From assembly GCF_002834225.1 (NCBI RefSeq), contig NZ_NNSR01000073.1:184826-248825 (forward strand): DNA of 64,000 nucleotides, written 5' to 3'. The stretch's first letter is position 1, and every line of letters starts with the position of its first letter. Shown in pieces: positions 18,099-26,296 of this stretch. The notes below the pieces were generated by a model. It was not told where the DNA came from. It saw nothing but the letters and a program-made list of their open reading frames with translations, and did no database searches. The position numbers and the translations under genes are program-made. Source of the DNA: Ruminococcus bromii (GTDB taxonomy: Bacteria; Bacillota; Clostridia; Oscillospirales; Acutalibacteraceae).

Positions 18099-19565
18099 TT
18101 AGCTTTTGCCGTTGAGAATATCGGCAATGATTTCTCTCTCGTCCATATGGTACTTAACACCTTTGATTTCCTGATAATCCTCATGACCTTTGCCTGCAAG
18201 TACGATAATATCTCCGTCCTCGGCATTGTCCATGCAATATTTAATTGCATCTCTGCGGTTCGGCACGACAACATACTTGCCGTCGGTTTTTGCAAGACCT
18301 GTCTTGATGTCCTCAATGATGTCCATAACATCTTCAAATCTTGAGTTGTCTTCCGTTACAACCGAAAGGTCTGAAAGTCTGCCCGAGGTTTCGCCCATTT
18401 CATAACGGCGAACTTTCGGACGGTTGCCGCCTGCACCGAACATTGTAATAAGTCTGTGCGGATTGTATTGGCGAAGTGTTTCAAGTACATTTTCCATTGA
18501 AAGTGCGTTGTGTGCGTAGTCGATGATGAGTGTGTAGTTGTAGGGAACAGGCACACGCTCAACTCTGCCCTTGACCTTGGCAACCTTGAGAGCGTCAATA
18601 ATCATCTGATCTTCAATTTCGTCAAAGAATGAAACTGCCGAAATTGCCGCAAGTGCGTTGTATGCATTGAATTTGCCGGGAATGTCAACATCAACAGAAA
18701 GATTTTTGATTCCCTCTGTTTCAAAGTGAACACCGACAAATCCGTTTTCGGAGAGAAGATGAGCATTTTTGCCCTTCAAGTCCGCATTGTCGGCAAAACC
18801 GTAGGTGAGAACAGAACCCTTGAAATCCTTTGTGATATCCTTCCATGCGGGATCGTCAATATTTGCAGCGGCAAATTTGCATTGTCTGAAAAGCAGACTC
18901 TTGCAGTAGAGATATTCCGCAAGGTCTTTGTGTTCAACACCGCCGATGTGGTCGTCCGAAAAGTTTGTAAAGATGCCGACATCAAAAGTCATGCCTGCAA
19001 GACGGCTGTGTTTAAGTCCGATTGACGATGCCTCAATTACCATAGCCTTGCAGCCGGCGTTAATCATATCACGCATTGATTTCTGAATAATGTATGATTC
19101 GGGAGTTGTGTTGTCGGTTTTGTGGGTTTCTCCGCCGTAAACAACACCGAGTGTTCCGATTGTGCCGGTCTTGATTCCTGCGTGTTCAAAAATTTCCGCA
19201 ACCATTGCTGTTGTTGTGGTTTTGCCCTTTGTGCCTGTGATTGCAACCGTATAGAGCTCATCCTCGGGATGTCCGAAAAATTCAATGCTCATAAGCGAAA
19301 GAGCGTATCTTGTGTCATCAACCTTTACAACGGCAACATCACTCGGCACTTCAAAGTCGAGGCTGTCGCTGATAACGAGTGCCGACGCACCTTTTTCAAC
19401 GGCTGACTTTGCGTACCTGTGTCCGTCTGAGGTATAGCCCTTAAGGCACACAAAGGCCGTGCCTTTTTTAACCCTTCGCGAATCATAGATAATATCCGAA
19501 ATTTCGGTATCAAGATTTCCCTGAACCGTGTATTCAAGATTTACAAGGAGATTTCTAAGTTTCAT
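18099..19565 (-). CDS. murE: UDP-MurNAc-dipeptide ligase MurE
   Basis: Adds the third amino acid to UDP-MurNAc-L-Ala-D-Glu during peptidoglycan synthesis in the cytoplasm. The 488-residue Mur ligase has the ATP loop ITGTKGKTTTTAMVAEIF, the central domain with IEASSIGLKHSRL, and a C-terminal domain with DYAHNALSMENVL and GAGGNRPKVRR. The motif that reads the third residue is TEDNSRFED, i.e. DNSR instead of the usual DNPR. The Arg typical of meso-diaminopimelate enzymes is kept, so meso-DAP is the likely substrate. GGAG lies 10 nt upstream of the ATG. It is a single gene, not in a division/cell-wall cluster. Confidence 0.95.
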   Translation of the reverse strand: MKLRNLLVNLEYTVQGNLDTEISDIIYDSRRVKKGTAFVCLKGYTSDGHRYAKSAVEKGASALVISDSLDFEVPSDVAVVKVDDTRYALSLMSIEFFGHPEDELYTVAITGTKGKTTTTAMVAEIFEHAGIKTGTIGTLGVVYGGETHKTDNTTPESYIIQKSMRDMINAGCKAMVIEASSIGLKHSRLAGMTFDVGIFTNFSDDHIGGVEHKDLAEYLYCKSLLFRQCKFAAANIDDPAWKDITKDFKGSVLTYGFADNADLKGKNAHLLSENGFVGVHFETEGIKNLSVDVDIPGKFNAYNALAAISAVSFFDEIEDQMIIDALKVAKVKGRVERVPVPYNYTLIIDYAHNALSMENVLETLRQYNPHRLITMFGAGGNRPKVRRYEMGETSGRLSDLSVVTEDNSRFEDVMDIIEDIKTGLAKTDGKYVVVPNRRDAIKYCMDNAEDGDIIVLAGKGHEDYQEIKGVKYHMDEREIIADILNGKS

Positions 19566-19623
19566 TATCGTACAGCTCCGTTTCCCCGACTCACGGTCGG
19601 ATTCTGTTTTGCGTTACCCTATA

Positions 19624-19652
19624 ATTATAACAATTGTCAGCGCTTATTACAA
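19624..19652 (-). promoter_or_regulatory. SigmaA promoter of murE
   Basis: On the minus strand TTGTAA (19652-19647), 17-bp spacer, TATAAT (19629-19624) with TGT before it. It lies 59 bp from the murE start. Confidence 0.75.
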
Positions 19653-19961
19653 CTATATGTTAAAAAATTAATGTGTGATGTTTGAAATAAATGCCTTTGT
19701 TTTGTGATTGGTCATTTTTTACTAAAATCAGGAAAATTTGCCGAAATTCAAGCTTATTTTATGAATAAAGAATATAATTTGGGTGTTATGTCAAATAACC
19801 GTCGGGCGTGATTGTGTAACTTGTACGAATGGCATTTTAGCAAAATAAACAATTCAAATCAATACAATTTGTGCAATAAGTAAAATTTCAATAAAAAAGA
19901 TGTCATATTGCACAAAAATAATTTTGATTTTTAACAACATAGATAAAAAGTACAAAGGGAG

Positions 19962-19990
19962 TTGAAATTCAGGCGATTTTTTGATATGAT
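19962..19990 (+). promoter_or_regulatory. SigmaA promoter of the maltodextrin operon
   Basis: TTGAAA (19962-19967), 17-bp spacer, TATGAT (19985-19990), about 100 bp before the binding-protein gene. The divergent gap 19566-20090 is otherwise AT-rich, with no convincing LacI/CcpA-type operator that I can see. Confidence 0.75.
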
Positions 19991-20090
19991 TTATGTAGCG
20001 GATATGATGCACTTTGTGCGTTATATCCTCAAAAAAAGTATGTAATCCGAAAGGACACTACGAAAATATTCAGAAAGAGGGATTTTTCCA

Positions 20091-21428
20091 ATGAAAAAGA
20101 TTCTCGCCATTTTATTGGCAGGTATGATGACAGCTACTGCACTTGTTGGCTGCGGCGGCGGAGACGCATCATCGAAAACAGACAACGGTTCAAAAGCAGA
20201 CAACGGTTCTTCGGACGGTGCTGCTAAGATTGAAGGCTCAATCGTTGACGACAGCTACTTCGGCGATGAAGGTACAGACAGCAAGCCTGTAACTCTTAAG
20301 GTATGGGCTCCTGATGCTGCTGTAAGCCTTGTTAAAGAGCAGGTTGAGGCTTTCAAAAAGGCTTATCCTAAAAGAAAGTTTAAGGAAATCTCAGTTGTAG
20401 CACAGGGCGAAAAGGATGCTGCTACAAATATACTTAACGATGCTACAACAGCTGCAGATGTATTCAGCTTCCCGAGTGATCAGCTCAACAAGCTTGTTGA
20501 TGCAGGCGTTATTTCTCAGGTTGCATTTAAGGATGCCGTAACAGAGGCTAATGATGAGGGAACTGTAAAAGCAGGTACACTTAATGGTACCCTCTATGCT
20601 TATCCTGAAACAAACGATAACGGTTACTATCTCGTTTATGATAAGTCAGTAGTTTCCGACGAGCAGGCTCAGACACTTGAGGGTGTTCTTGAGGCTTGTA
20701 AGAAGGCAGGCAAGAAGTTCATTATGAATGCCGGTGACGGTTACTATGCTTGTACTTTCGCTTTCACTGCAGGTGTTAAAATTGACGGTCTTGAAAAAGA
20801 CGGTATTACACAGAAGTTTGTTAAATATGACGAAGATGAAGCTGTTGCAACACTTCAGGCTTTTGCAAAGCTCATCAAGGATTACAGGGGTACATTCCAG
20901 TCACTTGACGTTGCTAACATCGCTTCAGGTTTTGCAGGCGGTAAGTGTGGCGCAGGTATCGACGGTTCATGGGATACAGCTTCTAACCAGAAGGCTCTCG
21001 GTGACAACTTCGGTGCTGCAAAGCTTCCTACAATCAATGTCAACGGCACAGACAAGCAGCTTATCTCAATTTTCGGTTATAAGTACATCGGTGTAAACGG
21101 TTCTTCTAAGTTCCCGGCAACAGCTCAGATTCTTGCTCACTATCTTGCAGGTGAAGAGTGCCAGCTCCAGAGAACTGAGAAGCTCGGTTGGGGACCTTCA
21201 AACAAGAAGGTTCAGGAAAACAAAGCTGTAACAGGTTCTCCTGTTCTTAAGGCTATCGGTGAGCAGGCTAAGAATGCTTGTATACAGGTTAATGTTGCTA
21301 ATACATTCTGGGATCCTATGGCTAACCTTGGCAACAAGATCATCGCTGACACATGCAATCCTTCAGATGCAGCTGCTATGAAGAAGCTTCTTAACGAAAC
21401 AATTTCTAACGTTAGGGACGAGGGCTAA
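20091..21428 (+). CDS. Sugar ABC transporter substrate-binding lipoprotein, MalE-like
   Basis: The extracellular binding component of an ABC importer. Signal peptide with lipobox LVGC (Cys21), then a Gly/Ser/Asp linker and a family 1 solute-binding fold (TLKVWAPDAAVSLVKEQVE, AFKKAYP, LDVANIASGFAGGKCGAGIDGSWD, WGPSNKK). The 445-residue length fits maltose/maltodextrin binding proteins. Downstream are two permeases and a GH13 amylase lipoprotein, which makes alpha-glucan oligosaccharides the likely cargo. AAGAGGG precedes the ATG. A strong hairpin follows the gene and probably raises its mRNA level over the permeases. Confidence 0.92.
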   Translation: MKKILAILLAGMMTATALVGCGGGDASSKTDNGSKADNGSSDGAAKIEGSIVDDSYFGDEGTDSKPVTLKVWAPDAAVSLVKEQVEAFKKAYPKRKFKEISVVAQGEKDAATNILNDATTAADVFSFPSDQLNKLVDAGVISQVAFKDAVTEANDEGTVKAGTLNGTLYAYPETNDNGYYLVYDKSVVSDEQAQTLEGVLEACKKAGKKFIMNAGDGYYACTFAFTAGVKIDGLEKDGITQKFVKYDEDEAVATLQAFAKLIKDYRGTFQSLDVANIASGFAGGKCGAGIDGSWDTASNQKALGDNFGAAKLPTINVNGTDKQLISIFGYKYIGVNGSSKFPATAQILAHYLAGEECQLQRTEKLGWGPSNKKVQENKAVTGSPVLKAIGEQAKNACIQVNVANTFWDPMANLGNKIIADTCNPSDAAAMKKLLNETISNVRDEG

Positions 21429-21474
21429 TCGTTAAGTAAGTTAAATTGATTTAATTTAATTGATTAATTAGCTG

Positions 21475-21502
21475 CGGGACACTCCGAAAACGGAGTGTCC
21501 CG
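21475..21502 (+). other. Intercistronic hairpin between binding protein and permeases
   Basis: CGGGACACTCCG (21475-21486), loop AAAA, CGGAGTGTCCCG (21491-21502): 12 perfect bp. It is followed by an A-run, not a T-run, so it should stabilise the 3' end of the upstream mRNA rather than terminate. A second small hairpin (GCGGAC/GTCCGC) follows near 21516-21528. Confidence 0.8.
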
Positions 21503-21664
21503 TAAAAAAAGAAAAAATGCGGACTGTCCGCTTGCGTTATCAATTTGTGTATTCGCCTGACTAATAATGTTTTATTACGAACGGCAACTATTATAAGATA
21601 GCGTAAAAAGTATTATTAGTTTGGTGTATTAGAGAGATTTGCAAATTATTAAGGAGAGCGCCTA

Positions 21665-23164
21665 ATGACATATGTTGAATACAAACAGCTCAATCCTTTC
21701 CAGAGATTTGCCTACAACACAAAGAAGTTTTTCTGTAACATTCCTCATGCCGTTGCCCATTTTTTTACAGCACTCGGCAAGGCAATAGTTAAGTTCTTCG
21801 TAGGCATCGGCAAGGGCTTTGCCAACTACGGCAAGACCTTCGTAAAAGGCGACTGGGCTACAAAACTTTCCTACCTTATTTTCGGTGTAGGTGATCTTAG
21901 CAAAGGTAAATATTACAAGGGTATTCTTTTCTTCGCTGTTGAAGTTCTCTATATCCTTTATATGGCATTTTTCGGTTGGGGATATCTCAAAATGTTCCCG
22001 ACACTTGGTGTTCAGGCTCAGAGAACTGAATATATCAACGGTATCATTCCAAAGCAGGTACCCGGCGATAACTCAATGCTTATTCTGCTTTACTCGGTAT
22101 TGACACTCGTAATCACAGTAGTGGTTTTCGCTATTTACATAGTAAACATCAAAGATGCGTACAGACATCAGATTATGAAGGCTAACGGTCAGAAACCGAC
22201 TTCATTCAAATATGATATGAAGCAGTTCCTTGACGGTAAGTATCATATCACACTTATGTCATTCCCTGTACTTATGATCGGTATCTTCAATGTTTTGCCG
22301 CTCATATTTATGATTTTGATTGCATTTACCAACTATGATAAACAGCATATGCCTCCGGGAACACTGTTCACATGGATTGGTTTTGACAACTTCGGCTCAC
22401 TCTTCAACCTTGTTGAAGGTGCTAAGAAGGGCTATACATTTATTAAGCTCACAGAATGGACTCTTATCTGGGCTGTTGCAGCTACATTCTCAAACTATAT
22501 CCTTGGTATGATCTTCGCTCTTATGATCAACAAGAAGGGTATCAAGTTTAAATCACTCTGGAGAACACTTTTCGTTATTACAATAGCTGTTCCTCAGTTC
22601 GTATCACTTCTTCTCATGAACCAGATGCTCCAGTCAAACGGTGCTATAAACATCCTGCTTTCAAACATTACAAACAGTCATGTTGAAATTCAGTGGCTGA
22701 GTGATAATGCAACACTGGCTCGTTGGGTAGTTATCATCATTAACTGTTGGGTAGGTATTCCGTACACCATCCTTTCTATGTCGGGTATTCTTATGAATAT
22801 TCCTGAGGATCTCTATGAATCTGCAAGAATTGACGGTGCAGGTCCTGTAAAGACATTTACGGCTATCACACTTCCGTATATGCTCTTTGTTACAACTCCT
22901 CAGCTCATTACCCAGTTTGTCGGCAACATCAATAACTTTAATGTTATTTACCTGTTGTCAAACGGTGATCCGACGACCGAAAAATATTATCAGGCCGGTG
23001 AAACCGATATCCTTGTTACATGGCTCTTTAAGCTGACCATGAACTCTCAGGACTACGGACTTGCTGCCGCGATAGGTATTTTGGTATTTGTTATTTGCGC
23101 AACGCTCTCACTCATTGTGTATAATAACTCAAAATCAATGAAGGATGAGGAGGCGTTCTCATGA
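21665..23164 (+). CDS. Maltodextrin-type ABC transporter permease, MalF-like
   Basis: Integral-membrane component of the importer. The 499-residue protein has an N-terminal amphipathic extension (about residues 1-75, rich in Lys and Phe), extra membrane segments as in MalF, and a BPD_transp_1 core. The EAA loop that docks the ATPase reads EDLYESARIDGAGPVKTFTA. AAGGAGAG lies 8 nt upstream of the ATG. It overlaps the next permease by 4 bp. No ATPase gene is present, so a shared MsmX/MalK-type ATPase encoded elsewhere must power the complex, as is common in Firmicutes. Confidence 0.93.
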   Translation: MTYVEYKQLNPFQRFAYNTKKFFCNIPHAVAHFFTALGKAIVKFFVGIGKGFANYGKTFVKGDWATKLSYLIFGVGDLSKGKYYKGILFFAVEVLYILYMAFFGWGYLKMFPTLGVQAQRTEYINGIIPKQVPGDNSMLILLYSVLTLVITVVVFAIYIVNIKDAYRHQIMKANGQKPTSFKYDMKQFLDGKYHITLMSFPVLMIGIFNVLPLIFMILIAFTNYDKQHMPPGTLFTWIGFDNFGSLFNLVEGAKKGYTFIKLTEWTLIWAVAATFSNYILGMIFALMINKKGIKFKSLWRTLFVITIAVPQFVSLLLMNQMLQSNGAINILLSNITNSHVEIQWLSDNATLARWVVIIINCWVGIPYTILSMSGILMNIPEDLYESARIDGAGPVKTFTAITLPYMLFVTTPQLITQFVGNINNFNVIYLLSNGDPTTEKYYQAGETDILVTWLFKLTMNSQDYGLAAAIGILVFVICATLSLIVYNNSKSMKDEEAFS

Positions 23165-24024
23165 TAAAAAGTTACAAGTTAAGAAGACACATTGCGAACG
23201 CTTTTGTTTACCTGTTCCTTATTGTAATGGGTTTCGTTTGGATTTCTCCGTTCATCTATCTTTTAATGCATTCATTCCGTGGCGGTGCTGAAATTTACGG
23301 AAGTACAATTATCCCGCAGGAATGGACACTCCAGAACTACATTGATTTGTTCACAGGCTCAGGCGGTACTGCAAGCCTTAACTTCCCGAGATGGTTTCTT
23401 AACACATTCGTAGTTGCTTGTTTCAGCTGCGTAATTTCTACAATTTCGGTTCTTATGGTTAGTTACGCATTCAGCCGACTCAGATTTAAGGCTCGTAAAA
23501 AGTTTATGAATGTTGGTATGATTCTCGGTATGTTCCCCGGCTTCATGACAATGGTTGCTATTTACTACCTTCTCAAGGCAATGGGTCTTACTCAGACTCT
23601 CGTTGCTCTTGTAATCTGTTACAGTTGCGGTGCCGGTCTTGGTTTCCAGATTTCAAAGGGCTTCTTTGATACAATTCCAAGAGCACTTGATGAGGCAGCG
23701 ACCATTGACGGTGCTACCAAGAACCAGATTTTCTGGAAGATTATTCTTCCTATGTCAAAGCCGATTGTTGTTTACACGGTTCTTACTTCATTCATCGGAC
23801 CGTGGACAGACTTCATTCTTGCTAAGATTATCATGGGTGACGCTCGTGACAACTATACTGTTGCTATCGGTCTTCAGCTAATGATTCAGCAGGACTTTAA
23901 GAACGCATACTACAAGCAGTTCCTCGCAGGTTCTGTTGTTGTTGCTGTCCCGATTACACTTCTCTTCCTCAAGATGCAGAAGTATTATGTTGAAGGTGTA
24001 ACAGCCGGTGGCGTAAAGGGTTAA
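23161..24024 (+). CDS. Maltodextrin-type ABC transporter permease, MalG-like
   Basis: The second permease of the importer, 287 residues with six predicted membrane segments. The EAA loop reads RALDEAATIDGATKNQIFWK and is followed by ILPMSKPIVVYT, as in MalG. It starts inside the MalF-like stop (ATGA overlap), so the two are translationally coupled and made in equal amounts. It is followed by a GC-rich terminator-like hairpin before the amylase gene. Confidence 0.93.
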   Translation: MIKSYKLRRHIANAFVYLFLIVMGFVWISPFIYLLMHSFRGGAEIYGSTIIPQEWTLQNYIDLFTGSGGTASLNFPRWFLNTFVVACFSCVISTISVLMVSYAFSRLRFKARKKFMNVGMILGMFPGFMTMVAIYYLLKAMGLTQTLVALVICYSCGAGLGFQISKGFFDTIPRALDEAATIDGATKNQIFWKIILPMSKPIVVYTVLTSFIGPWTDFILAKIIMGDARDNYTVAIGLQLMIQQDFKNAYYKQFLAGSVVVAVPITLLFLKMQKYYVEGVTAGGVKG

Positions 24025-24046
24025 TCCAATATACAAAAGCTCTCAC

Positions 24047-24080
24047 GGGCGGCAGTCACAGGCTGCCGCCCATTTTAATT
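24047..24080 (+). terminator. Terminator-like hairpin between malG-like and amylase genes
   Basis: GGGCGGCAG (24047-24055) and CTGCCGCCC (24063-24071) followed by ATTTTAATTTTA. No separate promoter is evident in the 70-bp gap, so read-through to the amylase gene is likely partial. Confidence 0.75.
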
Positions 24081-24094
24081 TTACGGAGGATACT

Positions 24095-25750
24095 ATGAAA
24101 AAAATTCTTTCCATTCTTCTTGCCGGTGCAATGCTTGCGGGTTGTGTGCTTACAGGCTGCTCCGATTCTTCATCATCAAAGTCAGATTCATCCGACGGCA
24201 ATACTGCAAAAGTTGCCGATCCGATTGAAGGCGTTAAGGCAACTGCATCAACCGATAAATACAGAAACTACTACGAAATTTTCGTAAACTCTTTCTGCGA
24301 TTCAAACGGTGACGAAACAGGCGACCTTCAGGGAATCATCTCTCAGCTTGACTACCTTAATGACGGCGATCCGAATTCGGGTGACGACCTCGGTGTTGAC
24401 GCAATCTGGCTTACTCCGATTATGCCGTCAAAGTCATATCATAAGTATGATGTTGAAGATTATTACAATATTGATCCCGACTTCGGTACGCTCGACGATT
24501 TTGACAAGCTTATTGAAGAATGTCACAAGCGTGGCATAAATGTAATTCTTGACCTTGTTTTGAATCACGCATCTTCAAAAAATCCGCTCTTTACAAAGGC
24601 TGTTGAAGAGGTTGCCGATAATAAGCTTGACGGCAACGCCGAGTATTTTGAAATTCACAAGGCGTCATATTTTGACAGCGATACACAGACTATCAGTCTT
24701 GGAAACGGTTATGCCTGTGAGGCAAACTTTTCTCAGGAGATGCCCGAATGGAATCTCAATTCTAAAAAGACGAGAGAAGAATTTACAAAAATTGCGAAAT
24801 TCTGGCTTGACCGAGGAGTTGACGGTTTCAGACTTGACGCTTGCAAATACTTTACAAATAAGGAAACCGACGGAACAGAATTTCTCAAGTGGTTCTACGA
24901 CACCTGCAAGGGCATAAAGGAAGATGTCTATATGGTTGGCGAGAACTGGACCGATGATTCCGATATTCAGGAGCTTTACAAATCCGGCATCGACAGCCAG
25001 TTTGCATTCAAGTTTTCAACCTCAACAGGCACAATTATCAGCAACATCATTTCGCAGGGCGGTATGGCTACTGTCAAAAAAATTATGAACTACGATAACA
25101 AAATGACAGAGTCAAATCCTAATGCTATTAATGCAATGTTCCTTTCAAACCACGATCAGGTTCGTAGCGGAAACGCACTTGAAACTCAGGGACTTTCTTC
25201 TCAAAAACTTGCAGCCGCAGTTTATATGCTTGCGCCGGGTAATCCGTTCATCTATTACGGAGAGGAAATCGGCATTAAGGCTCCGAATACCACAAACGAT
25301 GCTGCATACAGAACACAGATGGTTTTTGACAGCGACAACCTTCCCGATATTTATGTAAACGGTATCGGAGAAGAGGCAGAAGTGCCTACCGGCGGCGGTG
25401 TGAAACAGCAGCTTGCCGACAAGGATTCTCTCCTCAACTACTATCGCAGAATTATCACAATCAAAAATCAGAACCCCGAAATTGCAAGGGGCAGAATTGT
25501 AGGCACACAGGGCTTTGATGATAAGACAGTCGGCGCTTACTATGTTGAGTATGAGGATTCAAAGCTCCTCATTATTCATAACTTCAGCAAGAATGACGCC
25601 AAGGAGCTTACAATTACAGACGATATGATTAAGAACGCAACTCTCCGTGCAGACCTTATCCCCGAAAGCAGCTCAAAGCATACCGAACTTAAAGACGGAA
25701 AAATCTCTGTACCGCCACAGTCAACGGTAATCATTAAGTCGGCTGAATGA
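24095..25750 (+). CDS. Alpha-amylase-family (GH13) lipoprotein
   Basis: A cell-surface glucan hydrolase of 551 residues. Signal peptide with two possible lipoboxes (LAGC at Cys17, LTGC at Cys22) and a Ser/Asp linker. The GH13 barrel carries all four conserved regions: DLVLNHAS, GFRLDACKYF (nucleophile Asp), GENW (acid/base Glu) and LSNHDQ. A Ca-type loop (DGD.NSGDDLGVDAIWLTPI) and a C-terminal beta domain are present. The order of catalytic motifs and length suggest an alpha-amylase or neopullulanase-like enzyme that trims starch fragments before uptake by the importer upstream. GGAGG lies 6 nt before the ATG. Confidence 0.93.
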   Translation: MKKILSILLAGAMLAGCVLTGCSDSSSSKSDSSDGNTAKVADPIEGVKATASTDKYRNYYEIFVNSFCDSNGDETGDLQGIISQLDYLNDGDPNSGDDLGVDAIWLTPIMPSKSYHKYDVEDYYNIDPDFGTLDDFDKLIEECHKRGINVILDLVLNHASSKNPLFTKAVEEVADNKLDGNAEYFEIHKASYFDSDTQTISLGNGYACEANFSQEMPEWNLNSKKTREEFTKIAKFWLDRGVDGFRLDACKYFTNKETDGTEFLKWFYDTCKGIKEDVYMVGENWTDDSDIQELYKSGIDSQFAFKFSTSTGTIISNIISQGGMATVKKIMNYDNKMTESNPNAINAMFLSNHDQVRSGNALETQGLSSQKLAAAVYMLAPGNPFIYYGEEIGIKAPNTTNDAAYRTQMVFDSDNLPDIYVNGIGEEAEVPTGGGVKQQLADKDSLLNYYRRIITIKNQNPEIARGRIVGTQGFDDKTVGAYYVEYEDSKLLIIHNFSKNDAKELTITDDMIKNATLRADLIPESSSKHTELKDGKISVPPQSTVIIKSAE

Positions 25751-25759
25751 TTTTTTGTT

Positions 25760-25815
25760 CGTGCAGATAGTTTGTAATATCAAAAGCATATTATGCCCGA
25801 GCGTAGTATAGCTAC
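25760..25815 (+). repeat. Dispersed AGTTTGTAAT...TTATGCCCGAGCG repeat copy
   Basis: GCAGATAGTTTGTAATATC followed by AAAAGCATATTATGCCCGAG. It is nearly identical to 62355-62396 and, inverted, to 62571-62615. It lies just after the amylase stop. A GTAGGGGAAAACC... segment follows it at 25832-25850. It has no coding content. Confidence 0.75.
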
Positions 25816-25984
25816 CATTTGCACAATTTTGTAGGGGAAAACCTCGTTCTTCCGTGAGTAACGGCAGAAATTACATTTAAAAACAAATTTTGTAAATCCG
25901 CAAAAAATTGTTTGTTGCTACAAATGAAAAATTGAAAATTCCGAAAAAATTCTTGTTTTTGTCACACAGTTGTCAATATTGATG

Positions 25985-25993
25985 TGGTATAAT
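25985..25993 (+). promoter_or_regulatory. Extended -10 promoter ahead of a possible small RNA
   Basis: TGGTATAAT (TG-n-TATAAT, -10 hexamer 25988-25993). There is no -35 box at the right distance; TTGTCA at 25970-25975 is too close. Transcription would begin near 26000 and run into the hairpin at 26094-26139. Confidence 0.5.
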
Positions 25994-25999
25994 AAAATC

Positions 26000-26145
26000 A
26001 CAACATAAGGGAACGGCGAACATCGTCCCGATAAAACAGTGTATAAGTTTTTATTTGATATATTTTCCTCTCTCCTAAATAAAAATGAAAACGGAGGCTG
26101 TGAAGAACGAAGTCTTAAACTTCATTTCTTTACAGCCTCTTTTTC
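26000..26145 (+). ncRNA. Candidate small RNA between the amylase and effector genes
   Basis: The stretch starts after an extended -10 box and ends in a palindrome followed by CTTTTTC (copy B of the dispersed palindrome). A 5' hairpin is possible (GGGAACG...CGTCCC near 26009-26029). There is no open frame with a ribosome site. The 546-bp gap 25751-26296 holds otherwise only repeats and the effector promoter. It may be a regulatory RNA, part of a guide-RNA system, or merely a repeat-derived relic. Confidence 0.35.
26094..26139. repeat. Dispersed palindromic repeat, copy B, with T-run
   Basis: GAGGCTGTGAAGAACGAAG ... CTTCATTTCTTTACAGCCTC, a stem of about 18 bp, followed by TTTTT. It is the same family as 12627-12668 and 59443-59484. 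Confidence 0.8.
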
Positions 26146-26225
26146 ATTGCGGCGGTGTGCCACCCTACATTTGCTTTAAAATCAAACATTGTTGCAACAA
26201 AAATAATATATTATTAAGATAAATC

Positions 26226-26254
26226 TTGAAAATATTAGTTATATATGATATAAT
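26226..26254 (+). promoter_or_regulatory. SigmaA promoter of the TnpB/Cas12-like gene
   Basis: TTGAAA (26226-26231), 17-bp spacer ending TGA (extended -10), TATAAT (26249-26254). The predicted start point near 26261 gives a leader of about 36 nt. This is close to consensus, so the gene is independently and probably constitutively expressed. Confidence 0.8.
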
Positions 26255-26296
26255 TCAAACATATGATGATGTAGAATTTCAGAAAGGAGAATGTAT

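Noticed and set aside
26191..26198. GTTGCAAC upstream of the effector as a CRISPR anti-repeat
   Set aside because: Only 7-8 nt match the repeat and it is self-complementary, so chance is likely; mentioned only as a lead.
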